From: Bauldia sp.
Lineage (GTDB): Bacteria; Pseudomonadota; Alphaproteobacteria; Rhizobiales; Kaistiaceae
Reading direction: 5' to 3'
Assembly (NCBI GenBank): GCA_020442095.1
Contig: JAGRKY010000257.1
Coordinates: 1 to 5,825, forward strand
DNA length: 5,825 nucleotides
In this document: in pieces, positions 1 to 5,825 of the stretch
How positions within the stretch are numbered: position 1 is the first letter of the stretch
Layout of the letters: the number at the start of each line of letters is the position of its first letter
Made by a program: the position numbers and the translations under genes
The notes under the pieces: generated by a model
Database searches by the model: none
Told to the model about the DNA's origin: nothing
Seen by the model: the letters and a program-made list of their open reading frames with translations, nothing else

Positions 1-85
1 CGTTCTTCATCCAGCTGCGATGCATGGTGGCATGCGTGCCGGTACCGCCGAACCAGCCTTGCGAGCGCAGTTTCCGTTTCGTCAT
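1..85 (-). CDS. Sugar-acid dehydratase, IlvD/Edd family (N-terminal fragment; L-arabinonate dehydratase type)
   Basis: Only the first 28 codons lie in the window; the gene continues past base 1. The visible peptide begins MTKRKLRSQGWFGG and continues with the pattern HRSWMKN. This closely resembles the start of rhizobial L-arabinonate dehydratase as I remember it (KLRSQ-W-[YF]-GG ... HR-W-KNQ), a family of Fe-S enzymes that dehydrate aldonic acids to 2-keto-3-deoxy acids in the cytoplasm. None of the Fe-S cysteines or active-site residues is inside the window, so the substrate cannot be read here. The ATG (85-83) overlaps the regulator's TGA (84-82) as ATGA, a typical translational-coupling junction. 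An AGGA Shine-Dalgarno sequence lies at 99-96, about 10 nt upstream. An IlvD-type dihydroxy-acid dehydratase for branched amino acids is less likely, given the N-terminal sequence and the adjacent FadR-type regulator. Confidence 0.75.
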   Translation of the reverse strand, partial: MTKRKLRSQGWFGGTGTHATMHRSWMKN

Positions 86-900
86 TTGTTTGGCTTCCTC
101 TCTGTGGCCCGTTTCCCCTGGTCCCGCGCTTCGAGTGCCGTGGAAGCGTCGCTCTCGGCATCGTCGATAAGGCGGATCATCGCGGCCCGTGCGGCCTCGG
201 GGTCGCGATTGCGGAGAGCATCATACACTGCCCGGTGCAATGGTACCGAGTGTCGCTGGCCGCGTGGGTTGTCGAGGGAGAGGAACATTGTCGTGGTCAA
301 CGCCGTCTCGATGACCGCGCTCAGCGAACGCATCATCCCGTTGTCGACGGCATTGAGGATGGCGATGTGGAAGCGTGTGTCGGGGTCGATGAACAGCCGG
401 CCGTCGTCGCCGGCTGCCTCCATTGCTTCCAGTGCGGCCGCCATCTCGTCAAGCTGCGCCTCCGTCGCCCGGAGCGCGGCAAGGCCGACGACCGACGGCT
501 CAATCGCGCGGCGCAGCTCGAAAATTTCGCGAACGAAACGATCGCGAGGGAACTCGGCCAGCTGCCAGCCGAGAACATCGGGATCCAGGAGATTCCAGTT
601 TTCCAAAGGGCGGACCCGGGTGCCGGTCTTCGGTCGGGATTCGACGAGGCCCTTGCTGATCAGGATCTTGGTCGCTTCACGCAGCACCGTACGGCTGACG
701 CCGAGCTGGGCACACCATTCCGCTTCCCTCGGCATGACCGTGCCGGGCGGCAGGTCCCCGCCGATGATGCGCAAGCCGATCGCGTGCACGACCTTCCCGA
801 CCAGACCGCGGGTCGAGCTGGCAAAGCTGTTGTAGCCATGCTCCTCGGAACGCGCGACAGCGCGGTTCCAGATATCGCGTTCTAGTGGCAAGTCGGTCAC
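82..900 (-). CDS. GntR-family transcriptional regulator, FadR subfamily (FCD domain)
   Basis: This 272-residue cytoplasmic DNA-binding regulator has a winged helix-turn-helix at about residues 31-98. The recognition part reads REAEWCAQLGVSRTVLREA, followed by the wing KTGTRV. An all-helical FCD ligand domain follows at about 120-255. The linker NWNLLDPDVLGW (101-112) is typical of FadR-type regulators of sugar-acid pathways such as DgoR. Of the four usual FCD metal ligands, D174, H178 and H222 are visible, but the position 22 residues after H222 is L244 instead of His. The start is GTG at 900-898: an in-frame stop (TAA) lies nine codons upstream and no in-frame ATG occurs between, though the Shine-Dalgarno is weak. 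TTG at codon 4 is an alternative start. The gene overlaps the dehydratase start by four bases, so it probably controls that operon and itself, with a sugar acid or its 2-keto-3-deoxy product as effector (inference). The N-terminal extension of about 30 residues before the HTH is slightly long for the family. Confidence 0.93.
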   Translation of the reverse strand: MTDLPLERDIWNRAVARSEEHGYNSFASSTRGLVGKVVHAIGLRIIGGDLPPGTVMPREAEWCAQLGVSRTVLREATKILISKGLVESRPKTGTRVRPLENWNLLDPDVLGWQLAEFPRDRFVREIFELRRAIEPSVVGLAALRATEAQLDEMAAALEAMEAAGDDGRLFIDPDTRFHIAILNAVDNGMMRSLSAVIETALTTTMFLSLDNPRGQRHSVPLHRAVYDALRNRDPEAARAAMIRLIDDAESDASTALEARDQGKRATERKPNK

Positions 901-928
901 CGCGGACGCGCCCCATCTCGATCGCTCT

Positions 929-943
929 TATGATAATATCATA
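929..943. promoter_or_regulatory. Putative operator: perfect 15-bp inverted repeat
   Basis: TATGATA-A-TATCATA is a perfect palindrome with 7-bp arms and a one-base centre, inside an AT-rich island of an otherwise GC-rich sequence. It lies 28 bp upstream of the regulator's GTG start. GntR/FadR regulators usually bind short, near-perfect palindromes beside their own gene, so this is the natural candidate for autoregulation; binding itself is inferred. A second small palindrome, CTCATGAG (946-953), directly adjoins it. Confidence 0.6.
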
Positions 944-964
944 TGCTCATGAGACGTGAGTCAA
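938..964 (-). promoter_or_regulatory. Possible sigma-70-like promoter for the regulator-dehydratase operon
   Basis: On the minus strand TTGACT (964-959, five of six matches to TTGACA) is followed after 15 bp by TATGAT (943-938, five of six matches to TATAAT). The spacing is two bases shorter than ideal. The -10 box lies inside the palindrome at 929-943, so a bound repressor would block RNA polymerase. These are sequence matches only, with no transcription start evidence. Confidence 0.4.
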
Positions 965-1104
965 TCGGTATTCTGACGACGATCCAATGCGCCAATGAGA
1001 CCGCGCGGGTGATCCGACAGTTGGAGCAGATGAACGACAGCCAGGCGGCCGATCTCGAAGGCGTCAACGACACCGCACGCGTGCGCGAGGCGACGAAGGA
1101 CTGA
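949..1104 (+). CDS. Possible small protein of unknown function (51 aa)
   Basis: This is an open frame of 51 codons from ATG 949 to TGA 1102-1104. A second in-frame ATG at 943 would add two residues, and an in-frame TAA at 934-936 bounds the frame. The translation starts MRRESIGILTTIQCANETAR and continues as a charged, helix-prone tail (VIRQLEQMNDSQ..., ending REATKD) with one cysteine and no membrane segment or signal peptide. From codon 9 onward, 37 of 43 codons end in G or C, as in the flanking real genes, which supports coding. Against it, neither ATG has a Shine-Dalgarno sequence; a GGAG precedes an internal ATG at 1030 by only three bases. It lies divergent from the regulator and convergent with the ATPase, and a GC hairpin follows its stop. 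I do not recognise the protein. It could also be the 3' remnant of a decayed gene. Confidence 0.4.
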   Translation: MRRESIGILTTIQCANETARVIRQLEQMNDSQAADLEGVNDTARVREATKD

Positions 1105-1107
1105 CCG

Positions 1108-1126
1108 GCCGCGCGGGGCGCGCAGC
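1108..1126. terminator. GC-rich hairpin between convergent genes
   Basis: GCGCG (1111-1115), loop GGG and CGCGC (1119-1123) form a five-pair stem. Beyond a C/A mismatch (1110/1124), two more pairs extend it (1108-1109 with 1125-1126). It exactly fills the space between the plus-strand small ORF stop (1102-1104) and the ATPase stop (1129-1127), so it could serve both strands. There is no T-tract on either side, so it is not a classical intrinsic terminator. Confidence 0.35.
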
Positions 1127-3550
1127 TCAGTTGTCGCGTCCCCGCCGCATCAGCCGGTAGGCGTAGATCTTCACGACGCTGTTGATCAGGAACCAGATCA
1201 GCGCATAGGCCCAGACGGCGAGCGCGTATTTCCAGCCGATCGGCTGGACGAGCCAGCCATAGACCGCCGCCAGCGTTCCGAGCACCTGGGTGGTCTCGGT
1301 CACCACGATCAGCTTCCAGCTCGGCCACGGCCGGTCCCAGATCGCACCGGTATTCCGGGTCAGGTAGATGGTGAGGTGACCGGCGACCAGCAGCTTGAGG
1401 AAGACGATGGTCTGGATCGTCTCGCGAGGTATGTGAAGGTATTCCTCAGCGATCCAGAACAGGCCGAAGCTCGCGAAGACACCCATCACGCCAAGGATGA
1501 TGCTCAGCGTGAGCACCCGATGCATATCCCACTTGACCGGCTTTCGCGCGACCGGCGCGTTGTCATAGGCGATCATCATGATCGGGAAGTCGTTCAGCAC
1601 CGCGAGCAGGACGATCATCACCGCCGTGACGGGATAGAAATTGAAGATGAGGATGGAGAGCGTCATGAACAGCAGGACGCGCACCGTCTCGGCGATGCGG
1701 AAGACGGCATAGCTGTTCATCCGCTCGAAGATCATGCGCGCCTCCTCGATGGCACGCGTGATCACCGAGAGGCCGGTCCCGGTGAGGATCAGGTCGGCCG
1801 CGGCGCGGGCGGCGTCGGTCGCGCCGCTGACCGCGATCCCGACATCGGCCTGCTTGAGCGCCGGCGCGTCGTTGACCCCGTCGCCGGTCATCCCGACGAT
1901 ATGGCCGCTCGCCTGCAGTTCCTTGACGATCCGGTATTTGTGCTCGGGGAAGACCTGGGCATAGCCGTCGGCATCCTCGATGCCTGAGCCGTCGCGGCGG
2001 TTGCCGTCCTTGTCGAAGGCCTCGTCGGCGGCGACGATATTGGTGCCGAGGTCGAGCTTGCCGGCGATCTCGCGGGCGATGGCGACATGGTCACCGGTCA
2101 CCATACGGACGTCGAGCCCCATGTCCCGCGCCGCATGGATGGTGGCGAGGGCATCGTCCCGCGGCGGATCGAACAGCGGCAGCAGGCCGACATATTGCCA
2201 TTTGCCGGACTGGTCCGTTCGCGCAACGCCGAGCGTCCGGTAGCCCTTCGCCGCCAGCTTGTCGGTCTCCTCCGACACGCGGGTGCCGAGGGTACCATCC
2301 GCGCCGACCAGTTCGAGGATCGCCTGCGGCGCCCCCTTGGCGACCTGGAACTTGCCGCCCTCCCCTTCGACATCCGCCTCGGCGCGCTTGCTGACCGGAT
2401 CGAAGGGCACGAATTTCCCGATGGTGAACGGCTTGAGGGCAGCCGGGTCGCCGAGCCCCTTCAGGATCGCGCCGTCGATCGCGTCCGGGCTGTCCGCCTG
2501 CGATGCGAGCGCCGCCGCCAGGATGACGTCCGCGGCATCCTTGCCGCCAAGGACGATCGGATCGCCCAGGGTCAGCTCGTTCTTGGTCAGCGTGCCGGTC
2601 TTGTCGGAGCAGAGGATGTCCATCCCCGCCATTTCCTCGATCGACACCAGCCGCGAGACGATGGCCTTCATCTTGGCAAGCCTGACCGCGCCAACCGCCA
2701 TGGTGACCGAGAGCACCGCCGGCAGGGCGACGGGAATCGCGGCGACCGTCAGGATCAGGGCGAAGAGGATGGTCTCGACCAGGGGGTCGCGGCGGAACAG
2801 GGCGACGATCAGGATCAGCGCGACCAGCGCCAGGGTGATCATGATCAGGAAATTGCCGATCCGCAGCACGGCCTTCTGGAAATGGGACGTCGCACCGGCG
2901 GTCTGCACGAGCTTCGCGGTGCGGCCGAAATAGGTCGCGGCGCCGGTCGCGGTGACGACCGCCTTCATCTCCCCCATCTTGGCGACGGAACTCGAATAGG
3001 CGGTGTCGCCGGCCGCCTTGTCGACCGGCAGGGATTCGCCGGTCAGCGCCGACTGGTCGACGCTGAGATAGTCGCCCTCGACCAGCGTGACATCGGCGGG
3101 GATGACGTTGCCGATCCGGATGAGGATGACGTCGCCCGGGACCAGGTCGCGCGCGGCGATATCCTTCCAGATTCCGTCGCGCAGGACATGCGCCTTGAGC
3201 GCAAGGTTCTCCTTCAGCGCCGCGATCGCGTTGTCGGCCTGGTATTCCTGCCAGAAGCCGACCACCGCATTGATCAACAGCATGATGGTGATGATCGCGA
3301 AGTCTTCCCAATGCTGGACGACAGCGGAGAGGATCGCGGCAACCTCGATCATCCAGGGGATCGGCCCCCAGAAGAAGGAGAAGAATTTCAGCAGCGGGCT
3401 GGTGTGCTTTTCCTCGATCGCGTTCGGACCGTATTGCGCGAGGAGACGCGCTGCCTCGGCCTGGCTCAATCCGCGTTTCGGGTCGGTCTTCGGTGTCTCG
3501 GCCGCCGCGGGGCCGGCAGCCGGCTTGTCCTGTGTCGATCGATCCATCAT
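1127..3550 (-). CDS. P-type IIIA ATPase, plasma-membrane proton-efflux pump
   Basis: This 807-residue integral membrane pump uses ATP to export protons across the inner membrane and forms an aspartyl-phosphate intermediate. Motifs in order are: TGES (170-173) in the actuator domain; IPVALPAVLSVTMAVG in M4 (272-287); CSDKTGT with phosphorylated D316; KGAP (405-408) in the nucleotide-binding domain; MVTGDH (483-488); and TGDGVNDAP (555-563). About ten membrane helices are apparent, roughly 54-78, 84-103, 231-252, 257-288, 621-638, 641-663, 679-705, 712-730, 745-767 and 773-798. LND in M6 places D654 at the position of the proton-carrying Asp684 of plant AHA2, and R624 in M5 resembles AHA2 Arg655. 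The stretch IEEMAGMDILCSDKTGT is nearly identical to plant and yeast H+-ATPases. No long C-terminal autoinhibitory domain follows M10, as is usual in bacteria. The start is the first of two tandem ATGs (3550), with GGAG about 5 nt upstream. It follows the DedA gene by 120 bp on the same strand. Class IIIB Mg2+ import is unlikely. Confidence 0.96.
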   Translation of the reverse strand: MMDRSTQDKPAAGPAAAETPKTDPKRGLSQAEAARLLAQYGPNAIEEKHTSPLLKFFSFFWGPIPWMIEVAAILSAVVQHWEDFAIITIMLLINAVVGFWQEYQADNAIAALKENLALKAHVLRDGIWKDIAARDLVPGDVILIRIGNVIPADVTLVEGDYLSVDQSALTGESLPVDKAAGDTAYSSSVAKMGEMKAVVTATGAATYFGRTAKLVQTAGATSHFQKAVLRIGNFLIMITLALVALILIVALFRRDPLVETILFALILTVAAIPVALPAVLSVTMAVGAVRLAKMKAIVSRLVSIEEMAGMDILCSDKTGTLTKNELTLGDPIVLGGKDAADVILAAALASQADSPDAIDGAILKGLGDPAALKPFTIGKFVPFDPVSKRAEADVEGEGGKFQVAKGAPQAILELVGADGTLGTRVSEETDKLAAKGYRTLGVARTDQSGKWQYVGLLPLFDPPRDDALATIHAARDMGLDVRMVTGDHVAIAREIAGKLDLGTNIVAADEAFDKDGNRRDGSGIEDADGYAQVFPEHKYRIVKELQASGHIVGMTGDGVNDAPALKQADVGIAVSGATDAARAAADLILTGTGLSVITRAIEEARMIFERMNSYAVFRIAETVRVLLFMTLSILIFNFYPVTAVMIVLLAVLNDFPIMMIAYDNAPVARKPVKWDMHRVLTLSIILGVMGVFASFGLFWIAEEYLHIPRETIQTIVFLKLLVAGHLTIYLTRNTGAIWDRPWPSWKLIVVTETTQVLGTLAAVYGWLVQPIGWKYALAVWAYALIWFLINSVVKIYAYRLMRRGRDN

Positions 3551-3670
3551 GCCGTCTCCGATATACGGACCTCATGACGCCGGTTCGCCGCCCGGTTCCC
3601 GCCGCCGATCTCGACGAGTCGCTGCAGCCGTGGCGCGAAGTGTAGCACGCCTCACCGGGTCGACATGCCG

Positions 3671-4300
3671 TCAGCCGCGGCGGTTCGACGCGTCGCGTGC
3701 CTTTCTGACGTGCCGGATGCGCATCACGACCAGGACCGAGACCACGATCGCCGCAAGCACCATGGCGGCGATGCCGATGCCATGCGCCTTGTCGAGATGG
3801 CGCAGCAGGGTCGCCAGGCGGGAGGAGAGGAAGAGCCATACACCGACCCAGATCGCCGCGCCGACGGCATTGGCCAATGCGAAATGCAGCCATGGCATCC
3901 GCATGCTCCCGGCGATCAGTCCATTCAGTTGCCGCAGCGGGACGATGAACCGCGCGATGACCACGATGAACGGGCCGTAGCGGTTGAAGGTCTGCTCGAA
4001 TCCGTCGATGCGCTCGTCGCTGATTCCGAGGCGCTGGCCGAGCCTTGCGATCGCCTGCCGGCCGAATCTCCTGCCGATCAGATAGCCGACGTTGTCGCCG
4101 AGGAAAGCCCCGGTCCAGATGACGAAGAACCAGAAGACGATGTCCGCGCCGCGGACGCCGATCGCCGCACCGACGGCGACCACCAGGGTCTCGCCGGGCA
4201 GCGGCAAGCCCAGCGCCTCGAGGGCAACTGCGAGGAAGACGAACGGCGCGCCATGGCTGATGACGATGTTCGCCAGATCGCTCACATAGGTGGACGCCAC
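3671..4300 (-). CDS. DedA/VTT-family membrane protein
   Basis: This 209-residue inner-membrane protein of the DedA (SNARE-associated, VTT) family has the usual length of about 200 residues. Diagnostic parts are ALEALGLPLPGE (26-37, with E28 and E37), GAFLGDNVGYLIGRRFGR (64-81), and ARFIVPLRQLNGLIAGSMRMPW (116-137, containing R117, P121 and R123), followed by NAVGAAIW (144-151). Hydrophobic segments lie at about 13-30, 36-50, 53-75, 140-158 and 175-194, with a basic C-terminal tail. Family members are implicated in phospholipid flipping, envelope integrity and proton-dependent transport; the substrate of this one is not readable. GTG at 4300 is chosen because AAGGAAG precedes it at good spacing, although GTG at codon 6 is possible. 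The gene lies upstream of the proton-pump ATPase on the same strand and may share its transcript. Confidence 0.92.
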   Translation of the reverse strand: MASTYVSDLANIVISHGAPFVFLAVALEALGLPLPGETLVVAVGAAIGVRGADIVFWFFVIWTGAFLGDNVGYLIGRRFGRQAIARLGQRLGISDERIDGFEQTFNRYGPFIVVIARFIVPLRQLNGLIAGSMRMPWLHFALANAVGAAIWVGVWLFLSSRLATLLRHLDKAHGIGIAAMVLAAIVVSVLVVMRIRHVRKARDASNRRG

Positions 4301-4477
4301 ACGCTCTTCCTTCCCTTCGCCGGGCTTCTCCCGATGCCCGCGATCCTACCCCTGTCGACGACGAAAACGCGCGGATTATCGATCGGTTATTCCCACCTCC
4401 GATTTTGGCACGACGGCCGCCGGTCCATGTGCTACGCGAGGCAGATCGATCCCAGTCTTCTGTGCAAGGTGGAAGTG
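4301..4477. promoter_or_regulatory. Divergent intergenic region between dedA-type gene and GH15 gene
   Basis: These 177 bp separate two divergently read genes and should contain both promoters (inference). A locally AT-richer patch (about 4374-4406) includes GATAAT on the minus strand (4380-4375), a five-of-six -10 match without a convincing -35 box. On the plus strand TTGGCA (4405-4410) matches -35 in five of six positions, but no good -10 box follows. Shine-Dalgarno sequences are visible at both ends: AAGGAAG before the DedA GTG, and AAGGTGGAAG (4466-4475) before the GH15 ATG. Confidence 0.4.
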
Positions 4478-5825
4478 ATGAGCGGACATGCTTTCGGAGC
4501 ACCGGGTACCGGACCGACATGGGCCTCCAGTGACAAGGATTTCGTCACCACGGCGCTCGGCAATTCCCGGATGTGGGTCACGGTCGGCCACGGGATCATC
4601 AACGAGATATACTGGCCCTCGACCGGCCGGCCGCAAATCCGCGACCTCGGCTTCTACCTCATCGGCGAGGAGCGCTGGATCGATCTCAAGCGGGTGCGGA
4701 GCTACCAGCTTTCCAAGCCGAAGCCCTATCTGCCGCTCCTCACCATCACCCATAGCGGCGACGACTACCGGTTGACGGTCGAGATCCTGCCCGATCCTTC
4801 GCGAGACGTCCTCCTCATCCATTACAGCGTCGAGGGGCCATATCGCCTCGGCATCATCGCCGCCCCGCATCTCGGCACCAGTGGCTACGACAACACCGCC
4901 TGGATCGACGACGGGATCGCCTATGCGGCAGTCGAGATCGGGGCGTTGTGCGTGACCGCCAACGTGCCGTTGAGCGACCTCAGCGTCGGCTACGTCGGTG
5001 CGTCCGACGGCTGGCAGGATCTCGCCCATAACGGGCGGTTCACCTATCAGTTCTCGCGTGCGAACCACGGCAATGTCGCAATGTCGGCGTCGCTGGTCGA
5101 TCGCCAGGGCGTTCTCGCGGTCGGCTTTGCCCCGAATGCGTGGAGCGCGCGAACCCTGGCACGCTCGGCGCTCGCCGTCGGCTACGAGTCGATCCGCGAG
5201 GATTTCCTCGACGCATGGGAGGGCTGGGGCAGCAAGCTCTCCCTCCCCTCGCCGGAAGCCGGACTGGCCGAGGAAGCGCTGATGTCGGCGACCGTCCTGA
5301 AATCCCACGAGGACCGGATGTATCCCGGAGCGCTGGTTGCCAGCATGAGCACGCCCTGGGGCAATCGCACCAACACGCTTGGCGGCTACCACCTGGTATG
5401 GCCACGCGACGCGACGCTCGCCGCCTTCGCCTTCCTCGCCGTCAACGAGATCAACGACGCCCGCCATATCCTCGCGCACCTGATGGCCGCGCAGATGCCG
5501 GACGGCCGCTGGCCGCAGAACTACTTCCCGAGCGGCCAGCCCTTCTGGACCGGCATCCAGCTCGACGAGACCGGGTTTCCGATCCTCCTCGCCGCCAAGC
5601 TGCGCGAGGTCGGCCATGCCGACCTCCCGGGCATCGGCGAAATGGTGCGCGCCGCTGTCGGTTCGATCGCCCGTAACGGCCCGTCGAGCGAACAGGATCG
5701 CTGGGAGGAGAACCCCGGCATCAGCGCGTTCACCGTCGCGGTGGTCATCGCGGCACTTGCCTCGTCGGTGCCGTGGCTCGAAGACGGCGAGCGCGACTAT
5801 GCGCTCGATCTCGCCGACGACTGGA
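4478..5825 (+). CDS. Glycoside hydrolase family 15, glucoamylase/glucodextranase-like (N-terminal part)
   Basis: The frame is open from ATG 4478 to the window end: 449 codons of a protein that is usually about 800 residues. GH15 enzymes release glucose from the non-reducing ends of alpha-glucans with inversion; some members are trehalases or dextranases. The start, MSGHAFGAPGTGPTWASSDK, matches bacterial GH15 N-termini. A beta-sandwich N domain (about 1-260) is followed by the (alpha/alpha)6 barrel. Visible barrel motifs are PWGN (293-296), GGYHLVWPRD (302-311), the general-acid region QLDE with E364, and RWEENPG (408-414). The catalytic base should lie beyond the window. No signal peptide is present, so a cytoplasmic enzyme acting on imported or stored oligosaccharides is likely. 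An in-frame ATG at 4427 would add 17 residues but has no Shine-Dalgarno sequence; ATG 4478 has AAGGTGGAAG and fits the family start. The exact substrate is unresolved. Confidence 0.93.
   Translation, partial: MSGHAFGAPGTGPTWASSDKDFVTTALGNSRMWVTVGHGIINEIYWPSTGRPQIRDLGFYLIGEERWIDLKRVRSYQLSKPKPYLPLLTITHSGDDYRLTVEILPDPSRDVLLIHYSVEGPYRLGIIAAPHLGTSGYDNTAWIDDGIAYAAVEIGALCVTANVPLSDLSVGYVGASDGWQDLAHNGRFTYQFSRANHGNVAMSASLVDRQGVLAVGFAPNAWSARTLARSALAVGYESIREDFLDAWEGWGSKLSLPSPEAGLAEEALMSATVLKSHEDRMYPGALVASMSTPWGNRTNTLGGYHLVWPRDATLAAFAFLAVNEINDARHILAHLMAAQMPDGRWPQNYFPSGQPFWTGIQLDETGFPILLAAKLREVGHADLPGIGEMVRAAVGSIARNGPSSEQDRWEENPGISAFTVAVVIAALASSVPWLEDGERDYALDLADDW

Noticed and set aside
20..885. Plus-strand frames of 271 and 216 codons opposite the GntR regulator
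   Set aside because: The Ser/Arg-rich antisense translation has no motifs; the minus-strand frame encodes a complete winged-helix plus FCD protein.
939..1328. A 129-codon minus-strand frame spanning the ATPase 3' end and the intergenic region
   Set aside because: It is out of frame with the ATPase C-terminal membrane helices over its first half, and antisense to the better-composed small ORF over the rest.
4374..4397. GGAAT and CGTT on the minus strand as an EcfG-type promoter for the DedA gene
   Set aside because: The spacing is 19 bp, longer than the 16-17 bp the sigma factor uses, and GGAAT is itself a mismatch.
4406..4421. TGGCAC-N5-CCGCC, resembling a sigma-54 -24/-12 element before the GH15 gene
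   Set aside because: Only the GG and GC dinucleotides at the right distance are kept; the -12 element matches poorly in very GC-rich DNA, and no enhancer-binding protein is nearby.
4427..4477. An upstream in-frame ATG that would lengthen the GH15 protein by 17 residues
   Set aside because: It has no Shine-Dalgarno sequence, and the added residues (MCYARQIDPSLLCKVEV) do not look like the family's N-terminus, whereas ATG 4478 has both.
2091..4520. An 809-codon minus-strand open frame running across the ATPase, the DedA gene and the GH15 start, and a 496-codon plus-strand frame at 2087-3577
   Set aside because: Both are out of frame with clearly recognised proteins. Their translations are Arg/Gly/Asp/Gln-rich and without motifs, as expected from shadow frames in GC-rich DNA where stop codons are rare.
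4376..5617. A 413-codon minus-strand open frame opposite the GH15 gene
   Set aside because: It lies fully antisense to a frame with unmistakable GH15 motifs (GGYHLVWPRD, QLDE, RWEE), has low-complexity acidic and basic composition, and shows no recognisable domain.

Overview
The window is GC-rich (clearly above 60% by eye), with strongly GC-biased third codon positions, GTG starts and a four-base ATGA gene overlap. Together with the protein families this suggests a proteobacterium, most likely an alphaproteobacterium of the sphingomonad or rhizobial kind. That placement is by style and recall, not by a marker gene.

Left part (1-964, minus strand): the first 28 codons of a sugar-acid dehydratase of the IlvD/Edd family, overlapping by four bases the end of a GntR/FadR-type regulator gene (82-900). 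They look like a translationally coupled sugar-acid (aldonate) catabolism operon. Just upstream of the regulator is an AT-rich island holding a perfect 15-bp inverted repeat (929-943) on top of a plausible promoter. It is a good candidate operator for autoregulation.

Middle (943-1126, plus strand): a possible 51-53-codon small gene of unknown function, starting at the edge of the operator. It is followed by a GC-rich hairpin that exactly fills the gap to the convergent ATPase stop codon.

Centre (1127-4300, minus strand): a DedA-family membrane protein gene (3671-4300), then a complete P-type IIIA proton-pumping ATPase gene (1127-3550). They share a direction, with 120 bp between them, and may form an envelope, pH or proton-motive-force module.

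Right part (4478-5825, plus strand, runs off the end): the first 449 codons of a glucoamylase-like GH15 glycoside hydrolase without a signal peptide. It is divergent from dedA across a 177-bp intergenic region.

I see no mobile element, CRISPR array, tRNA or rRNA gene, and nothing that amounts to an undescribed multi-gene system. The points most worth a second look are the small ORF with its operator and hairpin, the DedA/proton-pump pairing, and the altered metal site of the regulator.
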